A stretch of DNA of 47,216 nucleotides from the NCBI GenBank assembly GCA_964555515.1, contig CAZKSJ010000006.1, positions 1 through 47,216 of the forward strand, written 5' to 3'. The notes under the pieces were generated by a model. It searched no databases, was not told the origin of the DNA, and saw nothing but the letters and a program-made list of their open reading frames with translations. Both the position numbers and the translations under genes were made by a program. Positions 39,959 to 47,216 of this stretch are shown piece after piece. Position 1 is the first letter of the stretch; every line of letters begins with the position of its first letter. This DNA comes from UBA1388 sp964555515. GTDB lineage: Bacteria; Patescibacteriota; Microgenomatia; UBA1400; PJMF01.

Positions 39959-41638
39959 TTAAACTGCCATTTGCGATGTTGGTTGACCGGTAATTTGATA
40001 GCCCCCTGGTACCTGAAAAACCAATTGATAACCTGTGTCATCTGTTTTGCTAGTACCTACCCAATTGTTGTGCGCTCTCTCAATCATCTTCATTGCTACT
40101 GTATCAGTGATGCGCTCGTCGCGATCACTGGGAAAATAGTTGTTTGTTACACCGCGATCATCAAACCACTTGTTAAGCAACTTATCTTTTCTTAAGTATT
40201 GATACAAAGTAGAATCCTTCAAAATCCCCTTTTCTGCCAATTTGGGGAAAACATTGATCAAAATGTGATGGGCTATTTCATGATAAACAATAAAACCAAC
40301 CGAACCAGCAGAGTACCTATACTCATCATTGGAACCAAGCTCTGTATGCTCGTCTACTCTAGGATAACTCATGTCTAGGCGAGGCGTGTTTTTCGGGCTA
40401 CGCATGCTGCCTAAGTACTGGGTATCAACAGTTATTTTACCTAAATCAGTAAATCCAAGAGTAATTCTTTTCTTGTCTGCAACTTTCTCCAAGTCTGGTG
40501 AAGCTATAAATACCACCGCATCATTACCAACATCTCCTGGCACAGACTTATTTGCTTCTCGTTGATGATAGTATCTGCCAATAGCCATATGAGTTCTATC
40601 AACTATGAAATAAAAAAGACTTTCTGCTGCAGTCATACCCTCCAATTCCATTTTTCTTGCCTCATCCTCAAACAATTGTCGTTGCATCCCTTGATAATCA
40701 TACGTATTTTGTTGATGATCATCTCTTAACTGCTGCAATCGTAATTTATCCCAATCAATTAATCGCTGATAATAATCAAGTGATTCACGATAATATTCGT
40801 TCGCCCTATTCCACATTGACTCATATGGAATCCCCAAACCCGCAAAATCAGGCAAATGTGACCAATAATCACTTTCTACCCACGGTGCGTTAACATTACA
40901 GATGATCAGTTTGGTCTGTTTCTCTCCCTCAATTAGGTTGTCGTTCAATAACCGCAAAGGCTCTAAAATACCCCCTTCACCAAAAATTGCCTCTCGGAGG
41001 TAGAGGTTGCTGTAATTGTCAATAGATTCTTGGTTAATAACTGTGACACCACGTTTGGCCATTTCTTCATCACTAAGCACATCGTCTGGCTTTTCTGTGA
41101 CATATGGTCTTTCTGGAGTTGGTTCTGCCAACTCAACTGGTAGATCAACTTTGAATTGAACTGCTACTTTGCTCTCGCTACTATCAATCGCAAATTGTTT
41201 AATTTTCTTAAATTTCTCCAATTCATCAGCAGTGAAATCATTTTTTTTCTGACCATCCAGCCGATAAGCAAGCGGAGTCTCCTTCTCATCAAAAAAAATC
41301 CTGATACCATCAAAAATCTTCCTTCTTTCCTTGGTGGGTGCTGCCTCTGGTTGAGGAACAGCCTGTGTAGCAACTTCGGGAACTGAATCTGCGGCAGCCG
41401 CGGGTACAGGCAAGATTGCCTTCAGTGCTGCTGAAACCGCACCTCCCCCCAACATAGCCAACATGATCCTCCTTGAAAACTTGGGAGGTATCTTAGTGAG
41501 TCCGCCTCTTTCATTTGATGGTTGCCTCAATTCTTCATACTGAGGTAGCCCCTCCTGCTGTGCTGACTGAGTTGGCTTGCTTGATTGGGTTGACGCAACT
41601 GCTTGACGTTGATTTTCGACCAGGTTGTTTTCATTCAT
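39959..41638 (-). CDS. Exported HExxH metalloprotease candidate
   Basis: A 559-aa protein of unknown family. A polar N-terminus of about 50 residues leads to a twin-arginine-like signal (FSRRIMLAML, RR at 56-57) with a hydrophobic stretch ending PVPAAAA. The large external domain has Tyr/Asp/Asn-rich helical segments and a zincin motif VYHEIAHHIL (His453 region), followed 55 residues on by DERITDT, a candidate third ligand (Glu508). ATG 41638 lies 7 nt after a -10 (TTGTTT, 17 bp, TATATT). Convergent with thyX, with 1 bp between the stops. Confidence 0.7.
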   Translation of the reverse strand: MNENNLVENQRQAVASTQSSKPTQSAQQEGLPQYEELRQPSNERGGLTKIPPKFSRRIMLAMLGGGAVSAALKAILPVPAAAADSVPEVATQAVPQPEAAPTKERRKIFDGIRIFFDEKETPLAYRLDGQKKNDFTADELEKFKKIKQFAIDSSESKVAVQFKVDLPVELAEPTPERPYVTEKPDDVLSDEEMAKRGVTVINQESIDNYSNLYLREAIFGEGGILEPLRLLNDNLIEGEKQTKLIICNVNAPWVESDYWSHLPDFAGLGIPYESMWNRANEYYRESLDYYQRLIDWDKLRLQQLRDDHQQNTYDYQGMQRQLFEDEARKMELEGMTAAESLFYFIVDRTHMAIGRYYHQREANKSVPGDVGNDAVVFIASPDLEKVADKKRITLGFTDLGKITVDTQYLGSMRSPKNTPRLDMSYPRVDEHTELGSNDEYRYSAGSVGFIVYHEIAHHILINVFPKLAEKGILKDSTLYQYLRKDKLLNKWFDDRGVTNNYFPSDRDERITDTVAMKMIERAHNNWVGTSKTDDTGYQLVFQVPGGYQITGQPTSQMAV

Positions 41639-41645
41639 CACCACC

Positions 41646-41674
41646 AATATATAATTTCCAGATCATAGAAACAA
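41646..41674 (-). promoter_or_regulatory. Promoter of the metalloprotease gene
   Basis: Minus-strand -35 TTGTTT (41669-41674), 17-bp spacer, -10 TATATT (41646-41651), 7 nt from ATG 41638. Same -35 as the htrA-like gene. Confidence 0.55.
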
Positions 41675-41728
41675 TAACTTATCAGTATATTGAAATGAAA
41701 TAGCTACATTGAGTGTAGTATTTACTGA

Positions 41729-43861
41729 TCATTTTTTAGAAGCTCTAGCTTTCTTCTTATGGGTGGCTTCTCGCTTTTTTTTGCGTTCAGCGCGAGCTTT
41801 TTGCTGCTTTTTCCACTCAGTTTTGGAAATTGTCTCGCCTACTTGAGGTTGTTTCCAGCTTGCCCAGTCACATTCCGGATAAGTTGAACAGCCAAAAAAC
41901 TTCTTTCCCCAACGCGTGTTCCTAGAAATCACTTCACCTTTGCCACATAGCGGGCATTTTACTCCTGGTACAGTGTCCACAATGTTCTCGGTAAACTCAC
42001 ATTCAGGAAAACGACTGCAGCTCTTAAATTTACCATACCTGCCACTGCGAATAACGATCTCACCTTTTTCACTTTCACCACAAAGCGGACATGGTTCGCC
42101 AGTTTTTTCAACCGGCACCTGAGCGCGATCGGCCGCCTCAGCTTCTGCTACTTTCTTATGGAAAGGTGTGTAAAAAGTTTTGACTACTTTTTCCCAATCT
42201 TTTTCACCTCTGGAAATTCTGTCTAAATCTTCTTCCATCTCAGCGGTGAATTCATACTCCATAAAAACTGGAAAGTGTTTGAGCAGAAAATCGCTGACAG
42301 TCATCCCCACTGGTGTGGCCTTAAATTTACGGTCATCTCTAATCACATAACCACGATCTTCAATCACCGAAATAATGCTGGCGTAAGTGCTGGGCCTACC
42401 TATACCGCGCTTTTCTAACTCTTTTACTAACGAAGCGTCGTTGTAACGGGCTGGCGGCTGCGTAAATTTTTGCGCAGTGAGATGATCTGCGTAATTTAAC
42501 CCTTGCTTTGGCTGGACGGACGGCAAAATTGAATCACCGCTGTTTGGAAACAACTTCATCCAGCCGTCAAATTTCAACACAGAACCCGCTGCTCTTAGCT
42601 GCGCCGACTTAAAACCAGCCTTAGAGGCGGTGATCTCTGCATTAATCTCCACATTGGTTTGATCGTAAACTGCTTCAGGCATTTGGCTAGCCAAAAACCT
42701 ACGCCAAATTAAGTCATAAAGCTGAGCATGACGATTAGTCAGCCTTTTTGCTTGATTCATCACACCTTCATGACTAATTTTTGGATCTGTGACCCGGATG
42801 GCTTCATGAGCCTCTTGGGCATTTTTGCTAGTATTGCTAAATACTCTGGGTTGAGCGGGTACGTATTTGTCTCCAAATTGACTGGCAATAAATTTCCGCG
42901 CATCGTCAATCGATGAAGAAGAAAGATTAACAGAATCTGTCCGATGATAAGTAATTAAACCCTCCTCATACAAATCTTGGGCTAGCTTCATGCTTTGTTT
43001 GCTACTCATACCTAATCTGTTGGCAGCAGCCTGCTGTAACGTGGAAGTAGTAAAAGGAGGCAAGCTTTTACGGCGTCGTTCTTTTCGCTCAAGTTGAGTA
43101 ACAACATACTCTGCCTGAGGCAAAATTTGATCTAAATCACCAAGGTCTTGTTTTCTCTTGGGTTCAAACTTGTGGCCATCAATCTTGACCACCCGCGCGA
43201 TAAAACTACCTTCCGGCAACTGCTCTAACGCTTTACCATTAATGAATATTTTTGATGATCGGTCACCTTCTACCGAAAGTGCGACATCAACTTCCCAATA
43301 TTCTTCTGGAACGAACGCCTCAATTTCTCTTTCGCGTTCGACAATGAGGCGCAGCGCCACTGATTGGACTCGGCCAGCAGAAAGACCTCGTCGTACCTTT
43401 TTCCACAAAACTGGCGAAACTTCATACCCTACCAGCCGATCAACAATCCGCCGGGCTTGTTGCGCATCCACTAGATCCATATTCAGTTCACCAGGATTAG
43501 CAATCGCTGCTTGAACCGCCGATTTGGTAATTTCATGAAAAGTGGCTCTTTTGAAATTTAAGTTTTTACCATCAAGCACGTGGGTAATATGCCAAGCAAT
43601 GGCCTCACCTTCCCGATCAGGGTCAGTGGCCAAATAGATAATTTTAGCCGTCTTAGCCTCTTTGCGCAGCGTGCTGATCACATCTTTTTTGTCTGGATTA
43701 ACTTCATATGTCGGCTTGAAATCATTTTCAATGTCAACGCCCATTTTTTTCTTTGGCAAATCACGAATGTGACCAACCGATGCTTCAACTTGAAAACCGA
43801 TGCCCAAATATGTCTTTAGTTTTCTAGCTTTAGTAGGAGACTCCACAATCACAAGATTCAT
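41729..43861 (-). CDS. topA: DNA topoisomerase I
   Basis: Type IA topoisomerase, 710 aa, relaxing negative supercoils. Toprim: VESPTKARKL (catalytic Glu7) and ATDPDREGEAIAWH. The active-site Tyr is in GLITYHRTDS. Two C4 zinc ribbons follow (CPLCGESEKGE...FPEC and CPLCGKGEV...YPEC). The Lys/Arg-rich tail (last 30 residues) is common in nucleoid-binding TopA. ATG 43861 is chosen because TATAGT ends 8 nt upstream with a TTGCCA -35 at 17 bp; an in-frame alternative starts at 43867. Confidence 0.96.
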   Translation of the reverse strand: MNLVIVESPTKARKLKTYLGIGFQVEASVGHIRDLPKKKMGVDIENDFKPTYEVNPDKKDVISTLRKEAKTAKIIYLATDPDREGEAIAWHITHVLDGKNLNFKRATFHEITKSAVQAAIANPGELNMDLVDAQQARRIVDRLVGYEVSPVLWKKVRRGLSAGRVQSVALRLIVEREREIEAFVPEEYWEVDVALSVEGDRSSKIFINGKALEQLPEGSFIARVVKIDGHKFEPKRKQDLGDLDQILPQAEYVVTQLERKERRRKSLPPFTTSTLQQAAANRLGMSSKQSMKLAQDLYEEGLITYHRTDSVNLSSSSIDDARKFIASQFGDKYVPAQPRVFSNTSKNAQEAHEAIRVTDPKISHEGVMNQAKRLTNRHAQLYDLIWRRFLASQMPEAVYDQTNVEINAEITASKAGFKSAQLRAAGSVLKFDGWMKLFPNSGDSILPSVQPKQGLNYADHLTAQKFTQPPARYNDASLVKELEKRGIGRPSTYASIISVIEDRGYVIRDDRKFKATPVGMTVSDFLLKHFPVFMEYEFTAEMEEDLDRISRGEKDWEKVVKTFYTPFHKKVAEAEAADRAQVPVEKTGEPCPLCGESEKGEIVIRSGRYGKFKSCSRFPECEFTENIVDTVPGVKCPLCGKGEVISRNTRWGKKFFGCSTYPECDWASWKQPQVGETISKTEWKKQQKARAERKKKREATHKKKARASKK

Positions 43862-43869
43862 AAGCACAG

Positions 43870-43898
43870 ACTATAACCGACAGCTGCTTGTTTGGCAA
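43870..43898 (-). promoter_or_regulatory. Promoter of topA
   Basis: Minus-strand -35 TTGCCA (43893-43898), 17-bp spacer, -10 TATAGT (43870-43875), 8 nt before ATG 43861. Confidence 0.6.
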
Positions 43899-44006
43899 TG
43901 TCGCTAATTTGATCGCATATTTTGTTTAATGATTCTAATCGAATAGTATTTTAACCTGGGTGGCAAGTCGCGAACTGAGTGGAGTTTGTTACAAACAAAA
44001 GCAACC

Positions 44007-45482
44007 TCATCTGACAATCTTCCAACTGTCACCTATATTAGTAACCACCCCCTCAATTTCCAACTTCCCGAGTACGTGACTAAGTTGCGGCGCAGGGCAA
44101 GCCAAAGCATCGCACAACTGATCAAATGAAAGGCTTTTTTTGGCTAGTTTGGATAATAATTGGAAATCAAAGCTGTCAAGCTGGCTAATTATTGACCGGG
44201 TGGCTGGCCGATTTGCCTGAAACGGCCGGCCGGCTGATTGAGTTGACTTAAAGGGAGATTGGTTTGACAACTTATCCGATTGAGTTGGCTGTACAACCGA
44301 GTGCAGCGATCGATTTGATTTTGAGTGTTGAATTGACTGCGGAGATGATGGCGTCAATTGTTCAGCTTGTGGCATCGAACTCTGAGGGGCTGATGATAAA
44401 AAAACTGGGGAAGTCGGCTTGGCTGAACCTGTTAAAGAAACTGATCTATTAATCTCACCAACAGACCTTGCTTCTGACCTGGGTGAAGCAATATTTCCAG
44501 GCGGCCAGCGCAAATATTCGATGATGTCATATCCAGAATTAACGAGCGTTGCACCTTGGTTGACTAAATGCATCGTGCCTTCACTATAGGGACTGTCTAT
44601 CGGGCCAGGCACAGCAAAAACTTCTCTTCCTAAGTCAACAGCCACCCCAGCCGTGATCAGGCTGCCGCTGTGCGCGGCAGCCTCAGTGACCAAAACGCCG
44701 TGACTCATCCCCGCCACAATCTGATTACGAGCAGGAAAGTTCCCTTTCTTGGCGGGTAAATCGGGCGCGAATGGTGAATAAAAGGTCATGCCATCTGCCA
44801 AGCATTGCTCAAACACCGGGAGTTGGGTGTCTGGGTACATCTGACCAAACCCAAAACCCAAGATCCCAATTGTTTTTCCTCCAAAGCGAAGCGCTGCTTG
44901 ATGAGCAGTCGTGTCGACACCATACATAAATCCAGAGTTGATCGCCACGCCCTGCTCTATTAATTCCATCACCAGTTGCTCTGTCACACTTGAACCATAT
45001 GGGGTCATGCCGCGGGCGCCGACCACCGCTAAAGATAACCGATCAGGCTGCCTCACCACCTCACCCATCCCAAACATAACCAAAGGCGCCCGCTCCAATT
45101 CCGTCAGCAGCGGTGGGTACTCTTCATCGGCATAAGTGACGACCCTAATTCCCCGAATCCTCAATGTGTCTCCATATGAGTAAATAGTATGTTCTTTTAT
45201 AAACTTATTGATGCTATTGATCTGTTTTTCATTTAGTTTCATTTCTCGATAAAACAGCTCATTGCCCGCCCAAAACTCTTGCCAATCGGTTCGGGATTTT
45301 TTCAGGTGATCAAGGATCTGTTTTTGCGCCACCGGTCCAATGCTACCGATCGCGCAGAGGGCGGCCAAACTGAGTTGCAGCTCACGATGAGCGTCCTCAG
45401 GATTTAATTTGGATCTAAACAGATTTTCCGAATACTTTTTAGACTGAGTAGATGAGGATAATTGGGGCAACATTTGCGTCAT
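44007..45482 (-). CDS. dprA: DprA/Smf DNA-processing protein with long linker
   Basis: Loads RecA on incoming ssDNA during transformation; 491 aa versus the usual 290-380. The Rossmann DNA_processg domain (about 105-315) contains AVVGARGMTPYG, GILGFGFGQMYP and VAGMSHGVLVTEAAAHSGSLITA. Residues about 330-430 are an inserted low-complexity Ser/Gln/Pro/Arg linker. The C-terminal winged helix (LDSFDFQLLSKLAKKSLSFDQLCDAL) closes the protein. It lies upstream of topA, a pairing also seen in other bacteria. Confidence 0.93.
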   Translation of the reverse strand: MTQMLPQLSSSTQSKKYSENLFRSKLNPEDAHRELQLSLAALCAIGSIGPVAQKQILDHLKKSRTDWQEFWAGNELFYREMKLNEKQINSINKFIKEHTIYSYGDTLRIRGIRVVTYADEEYPPLLTELERAPLVMFGMGEVVRQPDRLSLAVVGARGMTPYGSSVTEQLVMELIEQGVAINSGFMYGVDTTAHQAALRFGGKTIGILGFGFGQMYPDTQLPVFEQCLADGMTFYSPFAPDLPAKKGNFPARNQIVAGMSHGVLVTEAAAHSGSLITAGVAVDLGREVFAVPGPIDSPYSEGTMHLVNQGATLVNSGYDIIEYLRWPPGNIASPRSEARSVGEINRSVSLTGSAKPTSPVFLSSAPQSSMPQAEQLTPSSPQSIQHSKSNRSLHSVVQPTQSDKLSNQSPFKSTQSAGRPFQANRPATRSIISQLDSFDFQLLSKLAKKSLSFDQLCDALACPAPQLSHVLGKLEIEGVVTNIGDSWKIVR

Positions 45483-45585
45483 AGGAATAGCTCAAATTAA
45501 CTTTGGGCAGGCTGTTGCTCATGCAATTGACTGCTCATGGAGTTAGCGGATTACTATTTTATTTAGTCACTACTAGTATATGAAT

Positions 45586-45617
45586 CAAGCTTGCACTATC
45601 TGTAGTATGTGAGCTTG
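45586..45617. repeat. Interrupted palindrome between dprA and murF
   Basis: CAAGCT (45586-45591) with AGCTTG (45612-45617), and inside it ACTA and TAGT around TCTG. It could fold into a hairpin. There is no T-run, so it is more likely an operator or cruciform than a terminator. The 45483-45740 interval is otherwise without a gene. Confidence 0.5.
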
Positions 45618-45758
45618 GAAATCAAGCAGTTTTTGATTAAGTAACCTAAATCTTAAATTGAAGGTTAGCATGCTTATATTGGGTGCGATTCTTCTCTTAG
45701 AATGTGGGCTACCCATACAACCCTCCAGTGTGGTCCGCCATGTTGTACAATGAAAAAG

Positions 45759-47096
45759 ATGAAAGCCCTATTCGCCCCCCTGCTTCTCAGTTACTTACGC
45801 GCCCTAGCTCACCTTCAGCTCAAAAGGTATCGCCCAAAAATCATCGGTATCACTGGCAGTGCTGGGAAAACCAGCGCCATGGCAGCCTGTGCATCCGTGC
45901 TCAAACCAAAATACTCAGTTAAAGTTTCGTACAAAGCCAATTCAGAGTCAGGCATTCCCCTAGACATCTTAGGTCTCAAACCCACTAATTACTCGCTCGT
46001 TGATTGGTTGCGGCTCGCGGTACTCGCTCCGGTGAAATTGATCACCACTCAAGATAAACCTGATATTTATCTAGCGGAAATGGGAATTGATAGCCCCTTG
46101 CCACCGAAAAACATGACTTATTTACTCTCGATCATTCAGCCTGACATTGGAATTTTTTTGAATGCCTCGCTCACTCATGCCCAGAACTTTGACCCACTTG
46201 TTAAAAATAAAAATCTATCTGCTGGCGAGCGCCAAAAACATCTGACAAAACTGATTGCTCTTGAGAAAGGCAAAATCATCACCTCTCTTCCTAAATCGGC
46301 AATTGGCATCATTAATTCTGATGATGAACACAGCGCGGAGATCATGCAAAAAAGTCGTGCCACTCTGCTCACTTTTGGCACCAAAGGTCACCCCATCGTG
46401 AAAGTCACCGGGGTTGAATACGACCGAGCCAAAACCAGGTTCTTAATCAAATATCAAGCAAAAACCTATCAACTCAATCTGAATAACATGCTCCTGCCAA
46501 TTCATTTTGGCCACTCTTTTGCCGCTGCCATTTGTTGCGGTCTTACCCAAGAAATATCGATTAATAAAGCAATTAATCACCTTGAACAGAGCTTTCAGCT
46601 GGAACCAGGTCGTTCCAGCATTATCGAAGGTGTGCATAATTCAAACATAATTGATAGTAGTTACAATGCTTCCCCTCAACCAACTATAGAAATGCTTGAT
46701 CTGCTGAAAAAAATACCAGGCAAACGCAAGCTTGCCTTGTTGGGAGACATGCGTGAGTTGGGAGAATCCGCACCTTCAGAACACATCCGCATCGCAAAAA
46801 AAGCAGCCCTAATCTGTGATCAAGTCAATTTAGTTGGACCTCTGATGGCAAAGCACGCGTTGCCAGTGCTGCAGCAAGCTCAAGTCAAAGTCACCTGCCA
46901 TGATTCTGCCCGACAGGCGGCGGACGTACTCAAAGATCAACTCCTGCCTGACGACGTTTTACTTGTCAAGGGATCGCAAAATACTATATTATTGGAAATC
47001 GCTATCAAAATTTTGATGGCACACCCTGAGCAAGCTGAGCAGTTGCTGTGTCGACGGGGCGCATATTGGGACAAACAGCGCCGATCATTAATGTAA
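45759..47096 (+). CDS. murF: MurF-type Mur ligase without the usual N-terminal domain
   Basis: ATP-dependent Mur ligase, 445 aa, probably adding D-Ala-D-Ala to UDP-MurNAc-tripeptide. The P-loop GSAGKTS is already at residues 33-39; canonical MurF has about 80-100 residues of UDP-binding domain before it. Here only a hydrophobic, basic lead (FAPLLLSYLRALAHLQLKR) precedes it. The central domain and the C-terminal DSSYNASPQPT and LGDMRELGE motifs are intact. ATG 45759 is 7 nt after TACAAT (45746-45751); ATG 45750 overlaps that box. A PBP gene converges 15 bp on. Confidence 0.85.
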   Translation: MKALFAPLLLSYLRALAHLQLKRYRPKIIGITGSAGKTSAMAACASVLKPKYSVKVSYKANSESGIPLDILGLKPTNYSLVDWLRLAVLAPVKLITTQDKPDIYLAEMGIDSPLPPKNMTYLLSIIQPDIGIFLNASLTHAQNFDPLVKNKNLSAGERQKHLTKLIALEKGKIITSLPKSAIGIINSDDEHSAEIMQKSRATLLTFGTKGHPIVKVTGVEYDRAKTRFLIKYQAKTYQLNLNNMLLPIHFGHSFAAAICCGLTQEISINKAINHLEQSFQLEPGRSSIIEGVHNSNIIDSSYNASPQPTIEMLDLLKKIPGKRKLALLGDMRELGESAPSEHIRIAKKAALICDQVNLVGPLMAKHALPVLQQAQVKVTCHDSARQAADVLKDQLLPDDVLLVKGSQNTILLEIAIKILMAHPEQAEQLLCRRGAYWDKQRRSLM

Positions 47097-47111
47097 TCGG
47101 ATTAGCCCAAC

Positions 47112-47216
47112 TCATTCCCCCACCACCCCCGCCGGCGGTTCCACAGCTGGTGCGGCTTCCACTGGCGAGCCTTGCACCATCCAGTCCAAAATCTCTTTTG
47201 CCACCGGAGCGGCGTC
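47112..47216 (-). CDS. C-terminus of a penicillin-binding protein, truncated by window edge
   Basis: The minus strand is open from the window edge for 34 codons to TGA at 47112. The peptide reads DAAPVAKEILDWMVQ followed by a Pro/Ala/Val-rich tail, resembling the last helix of transpeptidase domains in PBP2/FtsI-type proteins (APVFKEI pattern). Too little is present for subclass. Convergent with the MurF gene, both serving peptidoglycan synthesis. Confidence 0.6.
   Translation of the reverse strand, partial: DAAPVAKEILDWMVQGSPVEAAPAVEPPAGVVGE

Noticed and set aside
43158..43514. 118-codon plus-strand frame inside topA
   Set aside because: Antisense to a strongly conserved enzyme, Ser/Arg/Thr-rich shadow translation, no ribosome site.
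1..47216. tRNA, rRNA, CRISPR arrays, insertion sequences, prophage or replication origin
   Set aside because: Reading all intergenic stretches showed no cloverleaf, no regular repeat-spacer array, no transposase and no dnaA-box cluster. A tRNAscan or Infernal run would be decisive.

Overview
The window looks like chromosome from a Candidate Phyla Radiation (Patescibacteria) bacterium, most likely a Microgenomates-type lineage. This is inferred from gene content and not from a marker tree. The genes are compact and use the standard code, with TGA serving as a normal stop. Housekeeping genes are interleaved with small lineage-specific proteins. The rpsF-ssb-rpsR operon is not followed by rplI, and nucleotide handling leans on dcd, surE, thyX, dut and tmk. 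No tRNA, rRNA, CRISPR array, insertion sequence or prophage was recognised by eye.

Layout. 1-5 kb: partial hisS, a HAD hydrolase, an EamA transporter, rpmE (L31) and prfA (RF1). 4.7-9 kb: two envelope proteases (HtrA and an S41 protease) and the rpsF-ssb-rpsR operon with a strong terminator. 9-14 kb: a small gene interrupted by TGA, ychF, two adjacent toxin-antitoxin loci (an RHH/RelE pair whose toxin is frameshifted, and AbrB/VapC), a YbaK-type deacylase and a membrane-anchored Mrr-type nuclease. 14-26 kb: a polyprenyl synthase, an orphan receiver protein, purB-purA, PspC, a bactofilin-like membrane protein, cysS, a SIMPL protein and two low-complexity Q/E/A-rich proteins. 26-31 kb: hpf, recR, a cytosine-deaminase-like amidohydrolase, and argininosuccinate synthase fused to a methylglyoxal-synthase-like regulatory domain. 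31-40 kb: tmk, a MazG-like protein, a second AbrB/VapC locus, a frameshifted gene, dut, then dcd-surE-thyX. 40-47 kb: a secreted HExxH metalloprotease candidate, topA, dprA, a MurF-type ligase and the C-terminus of a penicillin-binding protein.

How the genes work together. dcd, dut, thyX and tmk cover dCTP to dUTP to dUMP to dTMP to dTDP. purB and purA are an adjacent pair for IMP to AMP. MurF and the PBP belong to peptidoglycan synthesis. ssb, recR, topA and dprA handle DNA.

Expression. Many first genes of transcription units have a good -10 box only 6-10 nt before the ATG, often with a -35 box at 17 bp. This predicts leaderless mRNAs. Genes inside operons have Shine-Dalgarno sites. Several small acidic genes (9.1-31.1 kb) sit alone on the plus strand between minus-strand housekeeping genes.

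Assembly. There are two N gaps. The 100-N gap inside thyX is flanked by an exact 55-bp duplication, and collapsing it restores one open frame, so it is an assembly artefact.
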